Shown here in pieces: positions 1-10,895 of a DNA stretch of 64,000 bases. The position numbers were made by a program, and so were the translations under genes. Location of the stretch: contig JAJFFF010000012.1 in NCBI GenBank assembly GCA_021776785.1, positions 1-64,000 on the forward strand, given 5' to 3'. Numbering within the stretch: position 1 is the first letter of the stretch; every line of letters begins with the position of its first letter. Below the pieces are notes generated by a model. It made no database searches and was not told the DNA's origin. It saw only the letters and a list, made by a program, of their open reading frames with translations. Origin of the DNA: Planctomycetota bacterium. Its GTDB lineage: Bacteria; Planctomycetota; PLA2.

Positions 1-770
<770 letters not shown>

Positions 771-838
771 TTGTTCTGGCAAACGCCTCCCCCATCCGAA
801 GACAGAGCAGGCGGGTCAGTTTGTTTTTTTTTGCTGAG

Positions 839-932
839 TCCCGCGACACAAGATCGCGGAAAACAGACAGAATTTTCAGGGCGTTACGTCCGAAGACGTA
901 ACACCGATTATGGGACGTTGTGAGAACGTCCC
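839..932 (-). promoter_or_regulatory. 16S leader with consecutive hairpins
   Basis: CCGCGA..TCGCGG (about 840-860), GTTACGTC-CGAA-GACGTAAC (883-902) and GGGACGTT-GTGAG-AACGTCCC (912-932), all just upstream of the 16S 5' end. Confidence 0.5.
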
Positions 933-944
933 AGTCGGCTCATC

Positions 945-972
945 TAATTTAAGAGTCGTCTCTAATTGTCAA
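945..972 (-). promoter_or_regulatory. Candidate rRNA promoter
   Basis: Minus strand has a perfect TTGACA (967-972) followed by an AT-rich TTAAATTAGAT segment, upstream of the 16S leader hairpins. The -10 element is not a clear consensus. Confidence 0.4.
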
Positions 973-1281
973 AGATCATTAGCGCTCTTCCGTCAACTCC
1001 GAATCCATCTTTCGATGCGTCCGTCATCAGCGGAGGGCAGACCTCTCGGCTCGCCCTATGGCGCAAGCGGATCAATGTACCGCTGCGCCCTAGGTCCGGC
1101 AAGCTTTCAAAGTCTAATTTTGTCGCTTTTCCTCAGGGTTTTTCGGCCGCTACGCGACCTCGTTCCCGCTGGGGAAGGCGCGATTATAGCGACGGTCTTG
1201 AAACGTCAATCTTTCAATCCAAAAACCTTCAAAAGTTCTTGGACGCTCTGGCCGAATCGCCCGCGCGCTAGAATCGGGGCC

Positions 1282-1935
1282 ATGGAAATCACGCGCAAGC
1301 AGGCCCGTTTGATCGACGAGGCGGCAATGCGTGATTTGGCCGTTCCGGGCCTCCTGCTCATGGAAAACGCCGCTTTTGGGATTTTTGACGCGATCCGAAG
1401 TCGCACCGCGGCGCGCACATTTTCGAAGGGTCCGGTCCTGTGCTTGGCCGGGCCGGGAAACAACGGCGGCGACGCCTTGGCGACTGCGCGCCTGCTCCAT
1501 AACGCGGGCTATGAAACGGCGATTTCGCAGCTAGGAACGCCGCCGGCCGAGAGCGACGCGGCCACGCAAGCCGCCATCATCGCGCGCCTGGCCCTGCCCA
1601 CCGCACCGATCGATTCCTGGAGCCGGTACCCCATCCTCGTCGACGGGCTTTTCGGGACGGGGCTCACGCGCCCTCTCACCGGCGCGTTTGCCGCTTCCGT
1701 GGCGGCGCTCCAGCAGGCCGGGGGCGCGATTGTGTCCATTGACATCCCATCTGGGCTCGATGCCGACACGGGCGCCGTTTTGGGCGTGGCGGTCCGCGCG
1801 GACCTCACGGTCACGATGGTGGCGCCCAAGGTCGGGTTTTGCCGCGGAGCCGGACCCGACCATGTCGGCGCCGTCCAAGTCGTAGGAATCGGAATCCCTC
1901 CAGCCTTTGTGCAAAGCGTGCTCGATCGCGCTTAG
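1282..1935 (+). CDS. nnrE: NAD(P)H-hydrate epimerase (YjeF N-terminal domain)
   Basis: MEITRKQARLIDEAAMRDLAVPGLLLMENAA...CLAGPGNNGGDALATARLL...DGLFGTGLTRPL...IPSGLDADTG. Internal ATG chosen within ORF 910..1935. Confidence 0.9.
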   Translation: MEITRKQARLIDEAAMRDLAVPGLLLMENAAFGIFDAIRSRTAARTFSKGPVLCLAGPGNNGGDALATARLLHNAGYETAISQLGTPPAESDAATQAAIIARLALPTAPIDSWSRYPILVDGLFGTGLTRPLTGAFAASVAALQQAGGAIVSIDIPSGLDADTGAVLGVAVRADLTVTMVAPKVGFCRGAGPDHVGAVQVVGIGIPPAFVQSVLDRA

Positions 1936-2079
1936 GGGGCGGAGGCGACGAACCACTTCCTTTTGCGGCAAGCCTCAACGGGTGCGCGCGGGCCGCTGGG
2001 AGGCGACGCTCGGACGGCGACGCTCGGGGGACCTTCCCCCCTTCGATTCCCCATCTTCAATTCCCGGGGCCACAGGGGG

Positions 2080-2147
2080 GGCCCCGAGCCCCGGCGCCCC
2101 CGGGCTCCCGGGCTCCCGGGCCCCCGTGCTCCCGGGCTCCCGGGGGG
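2080..2147. repeat. GC-rich tandem GCTCCCGG/CCCGGG repeat between convergent genes
   Basis: CCCCGGGCTCCCGGGCTCCCGGGCCCCCGTGCTCCCGGGCTCCCGGGGGG: about five 8-bp units, each containing palindromic CCCGGG. Confidence 0.75.
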
Positions 2148-2202
2148 ATCGGAGGCCCGGGAGAGGATCTGTGGGACCTGAGGAGGCTGTTCGCTAGCGT
2201 GT

Positions 2203-3390
2203 TTAGCGGACGATAACGATTTCGGTGCGCGGGAGGAGCCAATCGAACAGCAGTTCGACGTCGCGGTTGAGCATGCGCACGCACCCCGACGACTCCTCAC
2301 GCCCAATCGATTCGGGGTTCGCGGTGCCGTGGATGCCAAAGCCGCGGAACTCGGCTGAGTTCTTAAAACCCATCCAGCGCGTGCCCAAGATGTTGTCCGG
2401 ATGGCCGTAGGGGATTTTCACGCCCGCTTTCGGATACCAGTCCGGGTTCTTGTTCATGGAACTGAGCTCAAACGTCGCTTCCGGTGTTCCGCCCGCCCGC
2501 CCGAGTCCCACCGGGAACGAGCGCAAGTAGTTGCCGTTTAGCAGCACGTAGAGGCGATATTCGCTTTTGACGACTCGCACGCTCAGACGCCCCTTGGGCA
2601 CTTTGATCGGCTCCTGGGCGCGCAGATCGCGTGGGCTCCGCATGCCGTTCACGGTGGCGATGAATCCCGGGCCCACCCACGACCCGCGCCCGCGAAACGT
2701 CTTCACGCAAAGCTTGGCCAAGGTGTCGCCACGGCGCGGGGTGTGCATGAAATCAATGCCCTCCACGTGCCGCGGCCCAAACACCAAGTCTTGGGCCAAT
2801 TGATCGAGGCGGTCGCGAAGCTCGGCGCGGTCCGCCTCATCCGCGTCCGCCAAAAACAGCGCGCGCGTCCAATCGTGCCAGGCGCTCTTGCCGGCGGTCA
2901 GACCGCGCTTGTTCCGGCCCTCTTCCTGATAGATCGCGTACGCGGCGCGCCCGCGATCGAAATGAACCCATCCGGCGGCCCGCGAGGTCGGGTGATCGTT
3001 CAGAATCTGCGCGGCGACCTTCGCGGCAGCTTTCTCATCGCCATGCTCGATCGCGGCGTGACGCGCGGCGTCGAGTTTTGCGGCGGCCGCGTTCACCTGG
3101 CGCTCACGGCGCTTGGCCGCGTCTACCTGGCGCTTGGCGTCGAACCGAAACGACCGCGTACCCGAGCTCGCGTCGTGCCCGGCGTGCCCGGCATCGGCGG
3201 CATCGGCGCTCGCATTCGCGCCGCCGACCGAGTGGGGATCGCCACCGGTGTCGCTACCGTCGGCGCCGTCGACATGCAGTCCCCGCGGCGGTTCCTTGAT
3301 TGCGGAATCGTCGCCGTCACTGCCAAACCAGGTCGAATATAGAAAATAGCCCGCGCCTATGACGAGCAATGTGGAGACCCAGGACTTCAT
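2203..3390 (-). CDS. L,D-transpeptidase (YkuD) with LysM-like region, membrane anchored
   Basis: N-terminal hydrophobic anchor; HTPRRGDTLAKLCVKTF LysM-like; HGTANPESIGREESSGCVRM matches the YkuD HGT...SxGCxR active-site motif. Confidence 0.88.
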   Translation of the reverse strand: MKSWVSTLLVIGAGYFLYSTWFGSDGDDSAIKEPPRGLHVDGADGSDTGGDPHSVGGANASADAADAGHAGHDASSGTRSFRFDAKRQVDAAKRRERQVNAAAAKLDAARHAAIEHGDEKAAAKVAAQILNDHPTSRAAGWVHFDRGRAAYAIYQEEGRNKRGLTAGKSAWHDWTRALFLADADEADRAELRDRLDQLAQDLVFGPRHVEGIDFMHTPRRGDTLAKLCVKTFRGRGSWVGPGFIATVNGMRSPRDLRAQEPIKVPKGRLSVRVVKSEYRLYVLLNGNYLRSFPVGLGRAGGTPEATFELSSMNKNPDWYPKAGVKIPYGHPDNILGTRWMGFKNSAEFRGFGIHGTANPESIGREESSGCVRMLNRDVELLFDWLLPRTEIVIVR

Positions 3391-3523
3391 GGTCCCTCCC
3401 AGTTAGGAAGGGTACGGTTGGCGGCGGACAGGATCAGTGTATGCGTGCGTTCGAACTTAGCGAGCGCCAAGTTTCAGCGACAAAACTAACGACGCGGTAA
3501 GTCGTTCGCGCGCGCGTCTGCAC

Positions 3524-3563
3524 AAAAAAAAACACCGCGCTCGCTGGAATCCAACGAGCACGG
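3524..3563 (-). terminator. Rho-independent terminator of the pheST operon
   Basis: Minus: CCGTGCTCGTTGG-ATT-CCAGCGAGCGCGG followed by a nine-T run. Confidence 0.85.
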
Positions 3564-3823
3564 CGGCAACAGCATCCACCAGCGCCGTGTGGGACTAAGT
3601 GGTTGATCCCGAAACAAAAAAAGTGGGCGCCGCGCGGCCAAGGTTCACCGTCCCCGCCTCAACAAGGCTTGGCGGCGCAAGACCGACGGTAGGCTCCCGT
3701 TTCGAGAAAGTATCGGATCACCGAACTGTGATGCCCATCACGAACGTAGCAGACGCATCGTTTGCCATCTTACTCCTTCGGTCACATCGAGGACTATCCT
3801 GGAGTGGAGACGAACTTGTTCGG

Positions 3824-6187
3824 CTACGACCGCAACTGCCAACCGCGTTTTTTGACCAGCGCGTCAACGGACGCGCGCAGTCGCTCGACGTCGGCGGTAT
3901 CCAACGTCTTGTCCATGGCGCCGAACTCGATCGCGTAGGCGAGACTGCGTTTGCCCTCGGGCACATTCTTGCCGACGTATTCATCGAAGAGTGCAACCGA
4001 TCGCACCAACTTGCTGTCTGCCTTGCGCAGCGCTGAGGCGACTTCGCTGGACGGCGTTTTGCGATCGACCAACATGGACACGTCGTAGCGCACGCCGGGG
4101 AAACGCGAAATGGACGCCATCTTGGACTCTTTGCCCTGGGCGGCGTAGCACGCGGTCAAGTTCAGGTCGGCCAGCGCGGCGCGCCCCTCAATGTCGAACG
4201 CGCGCGCGATCTTTGGGTGAATCTCACCGACCCATCCAAAGTCCATCTTGCCGCGGCCCAGGCGAGCACAGCGGCCCGGGTGAAGGTACGCGGGCCCCTC
4301 CTGCTGGGTGAGACGCGCTCCCTTGAGACGCAGACGCTCCACGAGCGTTTCGACGGCGCCTTTCGCGCACAACGCGGGCACACCGTCGGGCGCCGCCATC
4401 ACGAGCACGAGACGCTCGGTTTCCTCCGGCAGCTGGCCCGCGCGCTCCGCGAAGACCGGCGCGATCATGTAGAGCGCGATCTCGGCGCGGTACTTTTGGT
4501 TTTGCGCAAGGACTGTGAGCGCCTTCGGCACCAAGCTCGTGGCCATGAGGTCCAACCCGGGCTGCTCGGCATTGGCCAGACGCAACGAGCCCGGCTCGAC
4601 GCCGGCGCGCGCGCACTCGTCGGCGGTCGTGAACGGGTAGCCGAAGAACTCGCTGTAGCCGTGCTCGTCCGAGAGCGCCGCACGCACCACCGCACGCGCG
4701 CGCCGCGCCGGCTCTTCGGGAACCGGTTCGAGCGCGCCACGAAGCGGCTCCGCCGGAATCTGCGCGTAGCCGTAGATCCGCCCGACCTCCTCGACCAAGT
4801 CTTCGGGAATCGAAACGTCGCGTCCGGCGCGCCACGAAGGAACGCGCACGCGACGATCGGAGCCGTTTTCCTCGATGACGAATCCGAGACGCTCCAAGAT
4901 CTTGTCGATCTGTTGCGCGGTGAGTTCGATGCCCAACCGATGCGCCACAAACCCGGCGGGAAGGTCGATGACGCGGGCCGGTTCCATCGGCTCCGCCACG
5001 TCGCACGGCCCGCCCAGCGCATGCGCGTCGGGGCAGAGTTGTTTCAAGAGCTCAAAGAAACGCCGCGCCGCCACCGGCACGTTCGCCGCGTCGAGACCTT
5101 TCTCAAATCGCGCAGACGAGTCTGTGCGCAGCCCCAACGCCTGTGCGGTCCCGCGCACCGAGGTCATTTCGAAGTTCGCGACTTCCAAAATAATCTCGGT
5201 CGTGTCCTCGCGCACATCGGAGTTGTCGAGCCCCATGACGCCGGCGATGGCGACGACCCGTTCGCTGTCGGCAATGACGCACGCGCCCTCGGGCAGCTCG
5301 CGCGCGACGCCGTCGAGCGTCGTGACGGCTTCGTCCTTCCGCGCGCGCCGGACAACAATCTTGCCACCGGCGATCTGGCGTCGATCGAACGCATGGATCG
5401 GTTGGCCGCATTCCAGCTGAATGTAGTTCGTCAGGTCCACGATGTTGTTAATCGAACGCTGCCCGGCCTGCTCGAGGCGCAAGCGCATCCAATCCGGCGT
5501 CGGCCCGACGGCGACGCCACCGATTGCCCATCCGACATACCGCGAACAAAGGTCGGGGCACGCCACCGCGACGGCGACCTGCGGCGCATCCGGCGGCAGT
5601 TCTGCACCGCACGCCAACGGCTTGAGCGGGCGATCCAAAATCGCCGCGAACTCACGCGCCGCTCCATAGTGGCCCCACAGGTCGGGACGCGTGGTGATCG
5701 CCGTGTTGTCCACATCGATCACCGCGCCGCCCGGCAAAAACTCGACGGCGGGCGTGCCCGCCGCGATGACGTCATCGAGCACCAAGATGCCCTCGTGCTC
5801 CTCGCTCAACCCGAGTTCACGCTCGCTCAACACCATGCCCGCGCTTTCCACGCCGCGAATCTTGCGGCGCGTCAACACAAGGCCGTCCGGCAGTGTGGTT
5901 CCTTCCGGCGCGAAGCAAATCGTCTGCCCCACGTCGACGTTGGGCGCGCCGCACACGACTTCGTGCTCGCGCGCGCCGTCGTTGACGGTGACCAAGCGCA
6001 GTTTGTCGGCATCGGGATGCGGACGAAGCCCGAGCACCTTGCCGGCGACGACGCCTAACCACCCTCCGCCGGGCTCGGAGACGGTATCCACCTCCGCCAC
6101 ATGCAGCGTGAACAACTCACCCAGCTGCGCGGGATCGATGCCGCCTAAATCAACGAACTCCTGGAGCCATTCGACGCTCAACAACAT
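3824..6187 (-). CDS. pheT: Phenylalanine--tRNA ligase beta subunit
   Basis: 787 aa; MLLSVEWLQEFVDL... with tRNA-binding domain (HPDADKLRLVTVN) and B3/B4, B5 and FDX-ACB regions; follows pheS. Confidence 0.97.
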   Translation of the reverse strand: MLLSVEWLQEFVDLGGIDPAQLGELFTLHVAEVDTVSEPGGGWLGVVAGKVLGLRPHPDADKLRLVTVNDGAREHEVVCGAPNVDVGQTICFAPEGTTLPDGLVLTRRKIRGVESAGMVLSERELGLSEEHEGILVLDDVIAAGTPAVEFLPGGAVIDVDNTAITTRPDLWGHYGAAREFAAILDRPLKPLACGAELPPDAPQVAVAVACPDLCSRYVGWAIGGVAVGPTPDWMRLRLEQAGQRSINNIVDLTNYIQLECGQPIHAFDRRQIAGGKIVVRRARKDEAVTTLDGVARELPEGACVIADSERVVAIAGVMGLDNSDVREDTTEIILEVANFEMTSVRGTAQALGLRTDSSARFEKGLDAANVPVAARRFFELLKQLCPDAHALGGPCDVAEPMEPARVIDLPAGFVAHRLGIELTAQQIDKILERLGFVIEENGSDRRVRVPSWRAGRDVSIPEDLVEEVGRIYGYAQIPAEPLRGALEPVPEEPARRARAVVRAALSDEHGYSEFFGYPFTTADECARAGVEPGSLRLANAEQPGLDLMATSLVPKALTVLAQNQKYRAEIALYMIAPVFAERAGQLPEETERLVLVMAAPDGVPALCAKGAVETLVERLRLKGARLTQQEGPAYLHPGRCARLGRGKMDFGWVGEIHPKIARAFDIEGRAALADLNLTACYAAQGKESKMASISRFPGVRYDVSMLVDRKTPSSEVASALRKADSKLVRSVALFDEYVGKNVPEGKRSLAYAIEFGAMDKTLDTADVERLRASVDALVKKRGWQLRS

Positions 6188-7164
6188 TAAAACTGCTCCA
6201 GAAAACGAAGATCGCCGCTGTTCATCCAGCGAATGTCATCAATCCCCCAACGCATCAGCGCGAGCCGGTCGATACCCAAACCGAACGCAAAACCGGTGTA
6301 CTCCTCGGGATCGATGCCGCCGGCGCGCAACACATGCGGATGCACCATCCCCATGCCGCAAAGCTCCATCCAGGAGCCATCGCGCAAGATGTCGCACTCA
6401 AACGACGGTTCGGTGAACGGGAAAAAGCCCGGGCGAAATCGAGTCGTCACGTCCTCGTTCAAGATCTCGCTCAAAATCGCGTTGATCGAATGAAAGAGGT
6501 GCCCCGGCGTGATGTGCTTGTCGATCACCAGCCCTTCGAGCTGGTTAAACACCGCCTCGTGGGTCGCATCGACGGCCTCGTTGCGAAACACGCGGCCCGG
6601 GAAAATCGCGCGCAACGGTGCGCCGAACCGACGCATCGCACGGATCTGCACCGGTGACGTGTGCGTGCGCAAAACGTTGCCGTCCGAGAGCCAAAACGTG
6701 TCCCACGAGTCGCGCGCCGGATGGCTCTCGGGAATGTTGAGCCCGTCGAAGTTGTGAAATTCGTCTTCGACCCACGGCCCCTCGACGACGCGGTAGCCCA
6801 TGCCCCGAAACAGGTGGTCGAGCTCCCCTTCCAAGATGGTGATCGGGTGCCGGTGGCCCTGCAGGCGCGGCGGCGGCGGCAGGGAAAGATCAAACCACTC
6901 CGTGTCCGCGATCGCCGATTCTTTCTCCGAGCGCAGCGCCGCGGCGCGTTCGTCGAGCGCCTGCTCGACCGATTGCTTCGCGCGGTTCACCGCGGCGCCG
7001 GCCGGCGCCCGTTCTTCCTTCGGAAGCTGCCCCAAGCCGCGCAGCAATGCCGTCAACGGACTCTTGCGCCCGAGATAGCGGACGCGCAACTGCTGCAGCT
7101 CGTCTTCGTTGCTCGCGACTTCGATCGCGCGCAACGCTTCGTCCAAGATGGCATCGCTTTGCAT
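6187..7164 (-). CDS. pheS: Phenylalanine--tRNA ligase alpha subunit
   Basis: 325 aa; class II motifs (GPWVEDEFHNFDGLNIPESHPARD, FGLGIDRLALMRWGIDDIR). Confidence 0.97.
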   Translation of the reverse strand: MQSDAILDEALRAIEVASNEDELQQLRVRYLGRKSPLTALLRGLGQLPKEERAPAGAAVNRAKQSVEQALDERAAALRSEKESAIADTEWFDLSLPPPPRLQGHRHPITILEGELDHLFRGMGYRVVEGPWVEDEFHNFDGLNIPESHPARDSWDTFWLSDGNVLRTHTSPVQIRAMRRFGAPLRAIFPGRVFRNEAVDATHEAVFNQLEGLVIDKHITPGHLFHSINAILSEILNEDVTTRFRPGFFPFTEPSFECDILRDGSWMELCGMGMVHPHVLRAGGIDPEEYTGFAFGLGIDRLALMRWGIDDIRWMNSGDLRFLEQF

Positions 7165-7222
7165 TTACGAAAAAGGGGCCACCTGCCGGCGGCCCCTCTC
7201 CTTAGTGGTTGTCCCGATGGAG

Positions 7223-7573
7223 TTAGAGAGCCGCTTTGGCCATCTCCACAAATCGATCGAACGCTGCTTCGTCGTGATACGCGATCGAAGCGAGTTGCTT
7301 GCGATCGACGGTCACGCCGGCCTTTTTCAGGCCGTTGATGAAGAGCGAGTAGCGCAACCCACGCTGACGGGACGCCGCGTTGAGACGCGTAATCCAGAGC
7401 GACTTGAGTTGACGCTTGCGAAGGCGGCGCCCGATGTAGGCCTGCGCGCCAGCGCGAATGATCGCTTCTTTGGCGAGCTTGATCCGACGGCGACGTGCAC
7501 CCCGGTAGCCCTTGACCTGCTTGAGAATCCGCTTGAGGCGACGGTTTTTCGCCACGCCCGGTTTAATGCGCAT
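7223..7573 (-). CDS. rplT: 50S ribosomal protein L20
   Basis: 116 aa; [37 protein letters not shown]... Confidence 0.97.
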   Translation of the reverse strand: MRIKPGVAKNRRLKRILKQVKGYRGARRRRIKLAKEAIIRAGAQAYIGRRLRKRQLKSLWITRLNAASRQRGLRYSLFINGLKKAGVTVDRKQLASIAYHDEAAFDRFVEMAKAAL

Positions 7574-7577
7574 GGAT

Positions 7578-7775
7578 CTAGCCTTCCCCCAACAGACGCA
7601 GGTACGTCTTGGTTTCCGCCCGGCTCACGAGGCCCGGGCGGCGCAAGTTGCGCTTGCGCTTAGTGGACCGACCGGCCAATAAGTGACGACGGTTGGTCTT
7701 GTAACGGCGCACTTTGCGGCCTTTGGTGACCTTAAAGCGCTTCCGTACGGATCGATTAGTTTTCTGCTTCGGCAT
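7578..7775 (-). CDS. rpmI: 50S ribosomal protein L35
   Basis: [47 protein letters not shown]; start moved to MPKQKT. Confidence 0.95.
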   Translation of the reverse strand: MPKQKTNRSVRKRFKVTKGRKVRRYKTNRRHLLAGRSTKRKRNLRRPGLVSRAETKTYLRLLGEG

Positions 7776-7955
7776 GACACTCACCGCCGTCGGCGGGAAG
7801 CCCGTTAGAATAGCGGCCTTTCCAGGCTTGGCAAGACCTCAACTCGGTCTTTTCCGCCAGACCGGGGCCGGAGCCCGTCGCGACCCGAATGGGCGGTGGG
7901 CCGCCCGATTCCCCACATCGTTTCCCCGAGCGGATCAGTTGTATACCCTATCGCC

Positions 7956-8960
7956 ATGCCCGCCGAGCAGCGAATCATCGGGGGAGGGCTGCTACTCACT
8001 GGCGTGGCGGTCGTCCTCATCCTTCTCTACTTCTTTGCCTTTGGAGGCGCGAGCGCCAAGGATGCGTACGACACGCTCGTAAGCGACATCCATCCCGCCT
8101 ACCAAAAGGCCCGCGAACAGCGCGATTACCTCACGCAGCGCCGCCAAGCGAGCGCCGCGATCGACCTGCTCAAGGATGCGGGCGAAACCGCCGTACTCAA
8201 GCACCTCGCCGCCGACGCCTCGTCCGGCGACAAAATGGCGCAGACCCTGCAGGCGCTCATCAAAGACGACGTGTTCAAGAACAACGCGGACGGAAAGTAC
8301 AAGTTTAACGATGCGTGGTTCACAGACACCGAGCACCGTGCGCTGTCGGGCTTAGACGCCGCGATCAGCGAGCTCAAGGAACTTCGCACGATTCGCATCA
8401 CCGCACGGGAGACAGCCGACGCAATTGCAGCCATCGGCGTGGGCTCCGGGATGACCATTGAGCTTCCCCCCGCCAAAACAAACGGCGGCGTCGGACCGAC
8501 CGCGACCTTGGACGCGGAAGCGTATCGTGTGTTCAGCGTTTCCACCGACGCCATCAAGGCGGCGCTGGATACGCCTGTGCCGCCTGCGGGGCGCGCGAAG
8601 ACCGCGCGGATCCGCTGGAACAAGTCGCGTGCGGCGTCCAGTCTCGGCAAGGATGTCGCCGCGCTGCCAGAGCGCGCCGACGCGCTCTCCTCGGCCGCAG
8701 CATCGATTCAGGCGTACGGACAGACGTTGCGGTCCCAAACGGCGACCGCGACGGCCGTCGCCGCGTTGCTCAAGACCGGCCTGAGCCATGCGGCCGCCGG
8801 ATTGAGCCCCGAAGCACGGAGAGCATTCGACGCGGGGCGCGACACGCTCGACTCGATCGTGAAGTTGGCGGATTACGCGCGCGGACAGGCAGCGCTCGTC
8901 AAGACGCACCGCACCGTCCGTGACCTCGGTCGTTTGCTCGGTCAGTCGTTTAAAGAGTAA
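7956..8960 (+). CDS. Single-pass membrane protein of unknown function
   Basis: MPAEQRIIGGGLLLTGVAVVLILLYFFAFGG anchor, then an Ala-rich helical region; 334 aa; no family recognised. Confidence 0.7.
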   Translation: MPAEQRIIGGGLLLTGVAVVLILLYFFAFGGASAKDAYDTLVSDIHPAYQKAREQRDYLTQRRQASAAIDLLKDAGETAVLKHLAADASSGDKMAQTLQALIKDDVFKNNADGKYKFNDAWFTDTEHRALSGLDAAISELKELRTIRITARETADAIAAIGVGSGMTIELPPAKTNGGVGPTATLDAEAYRVFSVSTDAIKAALDTPVPPAGRAKTARIRWNKSRAASSLGKDVAALPERADALSSAAASIQAYGQTLRSQTATATAVAALLKTGLSHAAAGLSPEARRAFDAGRDTLDSIVKLADYARGQAALVKTHRTVRDLGRLLGQSFKE

Positions 8961-9010
8961 ACGCTTTTTTGGGGCGCCCGTTGAAGTCTGCCGGACGGGC
9001 ACGGCAACGT

Positions 9011-10879
9011 ATGGGTGTGAGCAACCAGTCCGATCGCGAGAGCGCCTACCACGATCTGTTGGAACAGACCGCGTTCGTCCGCCGTCTCGCGCGGAGAGTA
9101 GCCGGACCCGATCACGAGGACGTCGCCCAGGAGACAATGCTCGCCGGATTGCGCGCGCGCCCGCGCGATGCACGAAAGTGGCGCGGGTGGCTTGCCGCGG
9201 TGGTGCGCAACCAGACGCGCATGGCCCATCGCCGTCGGACGCGGCGGACGGCGCGCGAGCGCTCTTCCGGGGCGCGACGGGACAAAACGGCGCCGTCCAC
9301 CGACGACGTCGTCGCGAAGCTGGAGCTGCACCGGCAGCTCGTCGTGGAAGCGCTCGCGCTGCGCGAACCCTATCGATCCACGATCATCGCGCGGTACTTC
9401 GAGGATCTGACCCCCACCCAAATCGCCGCGCGCGAAAAATGTCCGCGCAAGACCGTCGCGACGCGTCTCCACCGGGCGCTTGCGATGTTGCGGGAGCGAC
9501 TCGATCAACGACATGGGCAGCGCGCGTTATGGGCGCCGGCTCTTCTCGCTTGGACCCAGGACGCCGCGCGCACAGCTACGACTGCAGGCGGCGCCGCGAT
9601 CAAACAAGGAGCTATCGCCATGGCGAGCAAGGTAACGATTGCGGCTGGTGGATTTGTTCTCGGCGCGGTAACCACGTTCACCGTCACCGAGGTCATGCGC
9701 GGCGACGAGGAGCGGGCGACTCCCCGCCGCACGCAGCGCGCGGGCGCGAACTTCGCGCAACGTCCGGCTGCCCCCGACCCGGCGATCGCATCACCCGATG
9801 GCGAACGTGCTACCACCACGAAACCGGCGTCCCAGACGCCACAGACGCCGCAGGCACGGTCCAAGCCGCCCTTGACCGCGAACACTCTGCTGCGTCGCAT
9901 CAACGCCGCGCAGACCCAACAGGAACTCGGCACGATCTGGGGTGAACTATGGGCGTTGGACCACAAAGCGTCGCGCGAACTTTTGTTCGGCATCTACGAC
10001 GAGATTGAGCGACCGGACCGGCGGCACTACTTTGTGTCACGCTTCGCCGGGCTAACGGCGTACACGTTTCAATTGGAAATGGCGCACCGCGTCATTCGCG
10101 ACGGCGACTTTGAAACAAAAAACAGAGTACGCGCCCAGTTGATGCGGTATGCCCTGCTGAACTTTCGCGATAATCCGGAACTCTATCCGGAGTGGGAGCG
10201 GCGCATGCGAGGACTCCCGCGAGCGGTGGTGATGCAACGCAGCGCGCAGGAGTTCGCAGACCGCCTGAAGAGCCCCGATCCGGATCAGCTCATCCAAACG
10301 CTACACGCATTCGAGCGACCGATGCCGTCTGTCGTGAAGCTGAAGGACAAAGATCTAGTCGCCGCTCTGCTGAAGTTCACGGAGCGCCCGACGCCGCGCG
10401 ACGAGTGGAGACGAACCGGTCGTGTTCGAAAGGCGCAGCAGTTGGCGTGGCGCTGGCTCCGCGGCCTTCAAGACCCAAAGACACTCGACCAAAACATGCT
10501 CCGCCGTTGGGTGAAACGACTCGGGGATCCGACGGCCGGCGACAACGCGCACCAGGCCACGGAGACGGCCATCGCCGCGAAGTCGCCTTGGCTCTTCGAA
10601 GAGCTCCTCATCCATCTCCGCAACCCGAAAGCGGAGGAGTTCACGATTGGCAGCGCGTTCGGCGACTTAAAGGACAAGCGCGCGATCCCGTATCTCATAG
10701 CGGAAATCGCGGCGAACTCCGAACATATCTATGGATACGGGTACTTCGGGCTCGGCCGGCTCACGGGCGTTCGCTACGACAAGTCCCACGACGGCGAGTG
10801 GTGGCTGCGCTGGTGGGACACCAACAAAGCGGAACTCCCCCCGCACGTGCAGGCGCTGGACCCGCGCAAGCTGCGTTAG
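9011..10879 (+). CDS. ECF-type sigma factor fused to a TM segment and a large C-terminal domain
   Basis: Region 2-like (DHEDVAQETMLAGLRARPRDARKWRGWLAAVVRNQ), region 4-like (REPYRSTIIARYFEDLTPTQIAAREKCPRKTVATRLHRALAMLRERL), TM (KVTIAAGGFVLGAVTTFTVTEVM), then a ~380-aa helical C-terminal part. Confidence 0.85.
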   Translation: MGVSNQSDRESAYHDLLEQTAFVRRLARRVAGPDHEDVAQETMLAGLRARPRDARKWRGWLAAVVRNQTRMAHRRRTRRTARERSSGARRDKTAPSTDDVVAKLELHRQLVVEALALREPYRSTIIARYFEDLTPTQIAAREKCPRKTVATRLHRALAMLRERLDQRHGQRALWAPALLAWTQDAARTATTAGGAAIKQGAIAMASKVTIAAGGFVLGAVTTFTVTEVMRGDEERATPRRTQRAGANFAQRPAAPDPAIASPDGERATTTKPASQTPQTPQARSKPPLTANTLLRRINAAQTQQELGTIWGELWALDHKASRELLFGIYDEIERPDRRHYFVSRFAGLTAYTFQLEMAHRVIRDGDFETKNRVRAQLMRYALLNFRDNPELYPEWERRMRGLPRAVVMQRSAQEFADRLKSPDPDQLIQTLHAFERPMPSVVKLKDKDLVAALLKFTERPTPRDEWRRTGRVRKAQQLAWRWLRGLQDPKTLDQNMLRRWVKRLGDPTAGDNAHQATETAIAAKSPWLFEELLIHLRNPKAEEFTIGSAFGDLKDKRAIPYLIAEIAANSEHIYGYGYFGLGRLTGVRYDKSHDGEWWLRWWDTNKAELPPHVQALDPRKLR

Positions 10880-10895
10880 AGCGTGTCGAACGCTC

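Noticed and set aside
910-1281. N-terminal extension of the nnrE ORF
   Set aside because: Spans the rRNA promoter/leader region; the conserved protein starts at ATG 1282.
4217-6058. Long plus-strand ORF (613 aa) opposite pheT
   Set aside because: Arg/His-rich translation with no recognisable motif, antisense to a clear pheT; a typical GC-rich shadow ORF.
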